From NCBI GenBank assembly GCA_003615045.1, contig ML014131.1, positions 1 through 64,000 on the forward strand: 64,000 nt of DNA. Direction: 5' to 3'. Below, one piece after another: positions 62,990-64,000 of this stretch. A model generated the notes under the pieces. The model was given only the letters and a program-made list of their open reading frames with translations, had not been told where the DNA came from and ran no database searches. Numbering within the stretch: position 1 is the stretch's first letter; every line of letters starts with the position of its first letter. The stretch comes from Caulochytrium protostelioides (lineage: Eukaryota; Chytridiomycota; Caulochytriomycetes; Caulochytriales; Caulochytriaceae). Both the position numbers and the translations under genes were made by a program.

Positions 62990-64000
62990 TGTTGACATCC
63001 TCCTTGTCTCCGTCGGGCGGCGCTTGGACCGAGATGGCTGAGAGCGCGTCAAGAACCAGGGGGGCGTTGGCATGGGCGGCGTCGGGCGACTGGCTCAGCA
63101 CGTCAAGCACGTCTTGGAGCTTGCGGCGCACGGTCACTTCGTCCTGGGCCGCGATGAGGTGCTCGCGGACCATTTCGTGGACGACGTCGGCGATCGTGTC
63201 GTCGCGCGTGTTGAACGGGAACGTGATCTCCTGCGTTGAAGCGCCCTGGCCCGGCGAGTAGATCATCTTGAACGTCAGCTGGTCGGGCACGCGGTCGTCG
63301 CCGGGAGGCGTGTGCAGCACGTGGACCAGGCAGACGCAGCGGTTGGCGACAGCGACTTCGTGCGGCGGGAACGGGCGCAGGATATTGAACACGTGATCGC
63401 CTTCGACCGTCTTGCGCTGCGGTTCGGGCGTCCCGCCTTCGTTGTCGCCGTCTCCGCCGTCGCGGCCATCGCCGCCGTCGCCGCGACGGCCGCGATGACC
63501 GTCGGTTAAGTCGCCCAGATCCGGGTTAAAGGAGTGATGGAACCGGCCAGCGCCCTCGTGGTGCTGGTCATCGTGGTCGCCGCCATGCACCAAGCCGAGA
63601 GCCGCGGCTGTCCGGGCGGCGGCGGCGGCGGCGGCGGCAGCGCCATGCTGCGGAGCTCCCGGGTGGCCGCCGGGGCCGCGGCTGGGGTAGTGGCCAGCGG
63701 ACTCCGGGAAGGGCGACGAGGTGGTCGAGTGATGAGGCGACGGCGTGAACGTCGTGGCCGTGGTCGTAACATCCTCGCCCGACTGCGCGCGCGACCGAAT
63801 GAGGCTCGTGCCGCGCGGATGCGACTGCTGCTGCTGCTGCTGCTGCTGCTGCGGGCCTGTCGACGCGCTGCCGATCGCGTAATGGTGGCCGCCGCTCGAT
63901 TGGGTGCCGGTGGCCGGCGAGGCACAATAAAACTCGGACGGGGTCTGCGAGCCCGGGTCGGAGTGGCCTGTCGCGCCGGAGGTCGAGGGCGTGCGGAAGA
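59700..64000 (-). CDS. Protein with WNK/OSR1-type CCT domain, C-terminal 1,433 aa (5' end beyond the right edge)
   Basis: The minus-strand frame is open from the right edge to the stop at 59700, so the start is missing. Visible residues 1-190 are disordered, with Ser/Thr/Pro, polyglutamine (near 50) and polyalanine. A compact segment follows at about 200-310: HVFNILRPFPPHE, NRCVCLVHVLHTPP, LTFKMIYSPGQGASTQEITF, PFNTRDDTIADVVHEMV and REHLIAAQDEVTVRRKLQDV. The last part has the beta-beta-alpha pattern F-x-F-x4-D-T-x4-V-x2-E-M-V of CCT/OSR1_C domains. WNK and OSR1/SPAK kinases use these domains to bind RFxV-type peptides. The remaining 1,100 residues are Ala/Pro/Ser/Gly-rich and disordered. In WNKs a kinase domain precedes such a domain, and that part would lie to the right of the window. 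Frame and extent are well supported; the family name is moderate. Confidence 0.72.
62962..62996. repeat. 6-bp GCGTCG coding repeat in the WNK-like gene
   Basis: About six copies of GCGTCG/GCATCG, read on the minus strand as alternating Asp-Ala. Similar Asp-Ala or Ser-Ala runs from hexamers appear in the large orphan gene's 5' region. Confidence 0.8.

Noticed and set aside
1-64000. Transposons, tRNA, rRNA, CRISPR or virus-like elements
   Set aside because: I looked for terminal repeats, transposase or reverse-transcriptase motifs, tRNA B-box sequences and spaced repeats. The only arrays are simple tandem repeats, and no B-box match had a tRNA-like context.

Overview
The window is nuclear DNA from a GC-rich, compact eukaryotic genome, most likely an early-diverging flagellated (chytrid-like) fungus. 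The sequence supports this directly. Genes carry short spliceosomal introns (about 110-280 nt) and there are no bacterial operons. The proteins are eukaryote-specific: proteasome Rpt3, Mcm6, Rad50, delta-COP, CCT8, TFIIH p34, Get1 and Atg12. A PACRG-like protein and a very long Sfi1-type centrin-binding protein point to basal bodies and flagella. A four-RRM Nrd1-type protein and delta-COP with fungal-style ends point to fungi. A high-GC chytrid such as Caulochytrium would fit, but the genus is inference.

Layout, left to right. Positions 1-1025 (-) hold the start of a secreted protein with a Pro-Ser-Thr-Asp-Glu repeat tail, cut by the window edge. Positions 3146-9133 (+) hold a huge unrecognised helical protein. 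ATG12 (+, four exons, 10916-11811) faces a STRAD-type pseudokinase (-, 12066-13582). RPT3 (-, 14497-15990) and RAD50 (+, 16836-21020) are divergent. A mitochondrial BCKDK/PDK-family kinase (-), TFIIH p34/TFB4 (-) and delta-COP (-) follow. BABAM1/MERIT40 (+, four exons, 28444-29610) ends 31 bp from the stop of SFI1 (-, 29642-34560). MCM6 (-), the Nrd1-like four-RRM protein (-), asparaginyl-tRNA synthetase (-) and CCT8 (-) come next. GET1 (+), an unrecognised AT-hook/lysine-alanine-rich protein (+) and a PACRG-like protein (+) follow. The right edge carries the C-terminal 1.4 thousand residues of a protein with a WNK/OSR1-type CCT domain (-).

Twelve CDSs were rebuilt across introns here. All fifteen introns found begin with GTAA and end with AG, and in nine of the eleven spliced genes an intron lies within about 210 nt of the start codon. 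Several intact-looking genes would otherwise appear to lack a start codon. Much non-coding space is simple tandem repeats. I found no transposon, rRNA, tRNA, CRISPR or virus-like element.

The genes are mostly unlinked housekeeping functions: replication, repair, proteostasis, secretion and translation. RAD50, TFB4, BABAM1, SFI1 and MCM6 form a loose run of genome-maintenance and division genes, probably by chance. I see no clearly new multi-gene system. The most interesting items are the fungal MERIT40 and STRAD homologues, the two large orphan proteins, the secreted repeat protein and the intron pattern.
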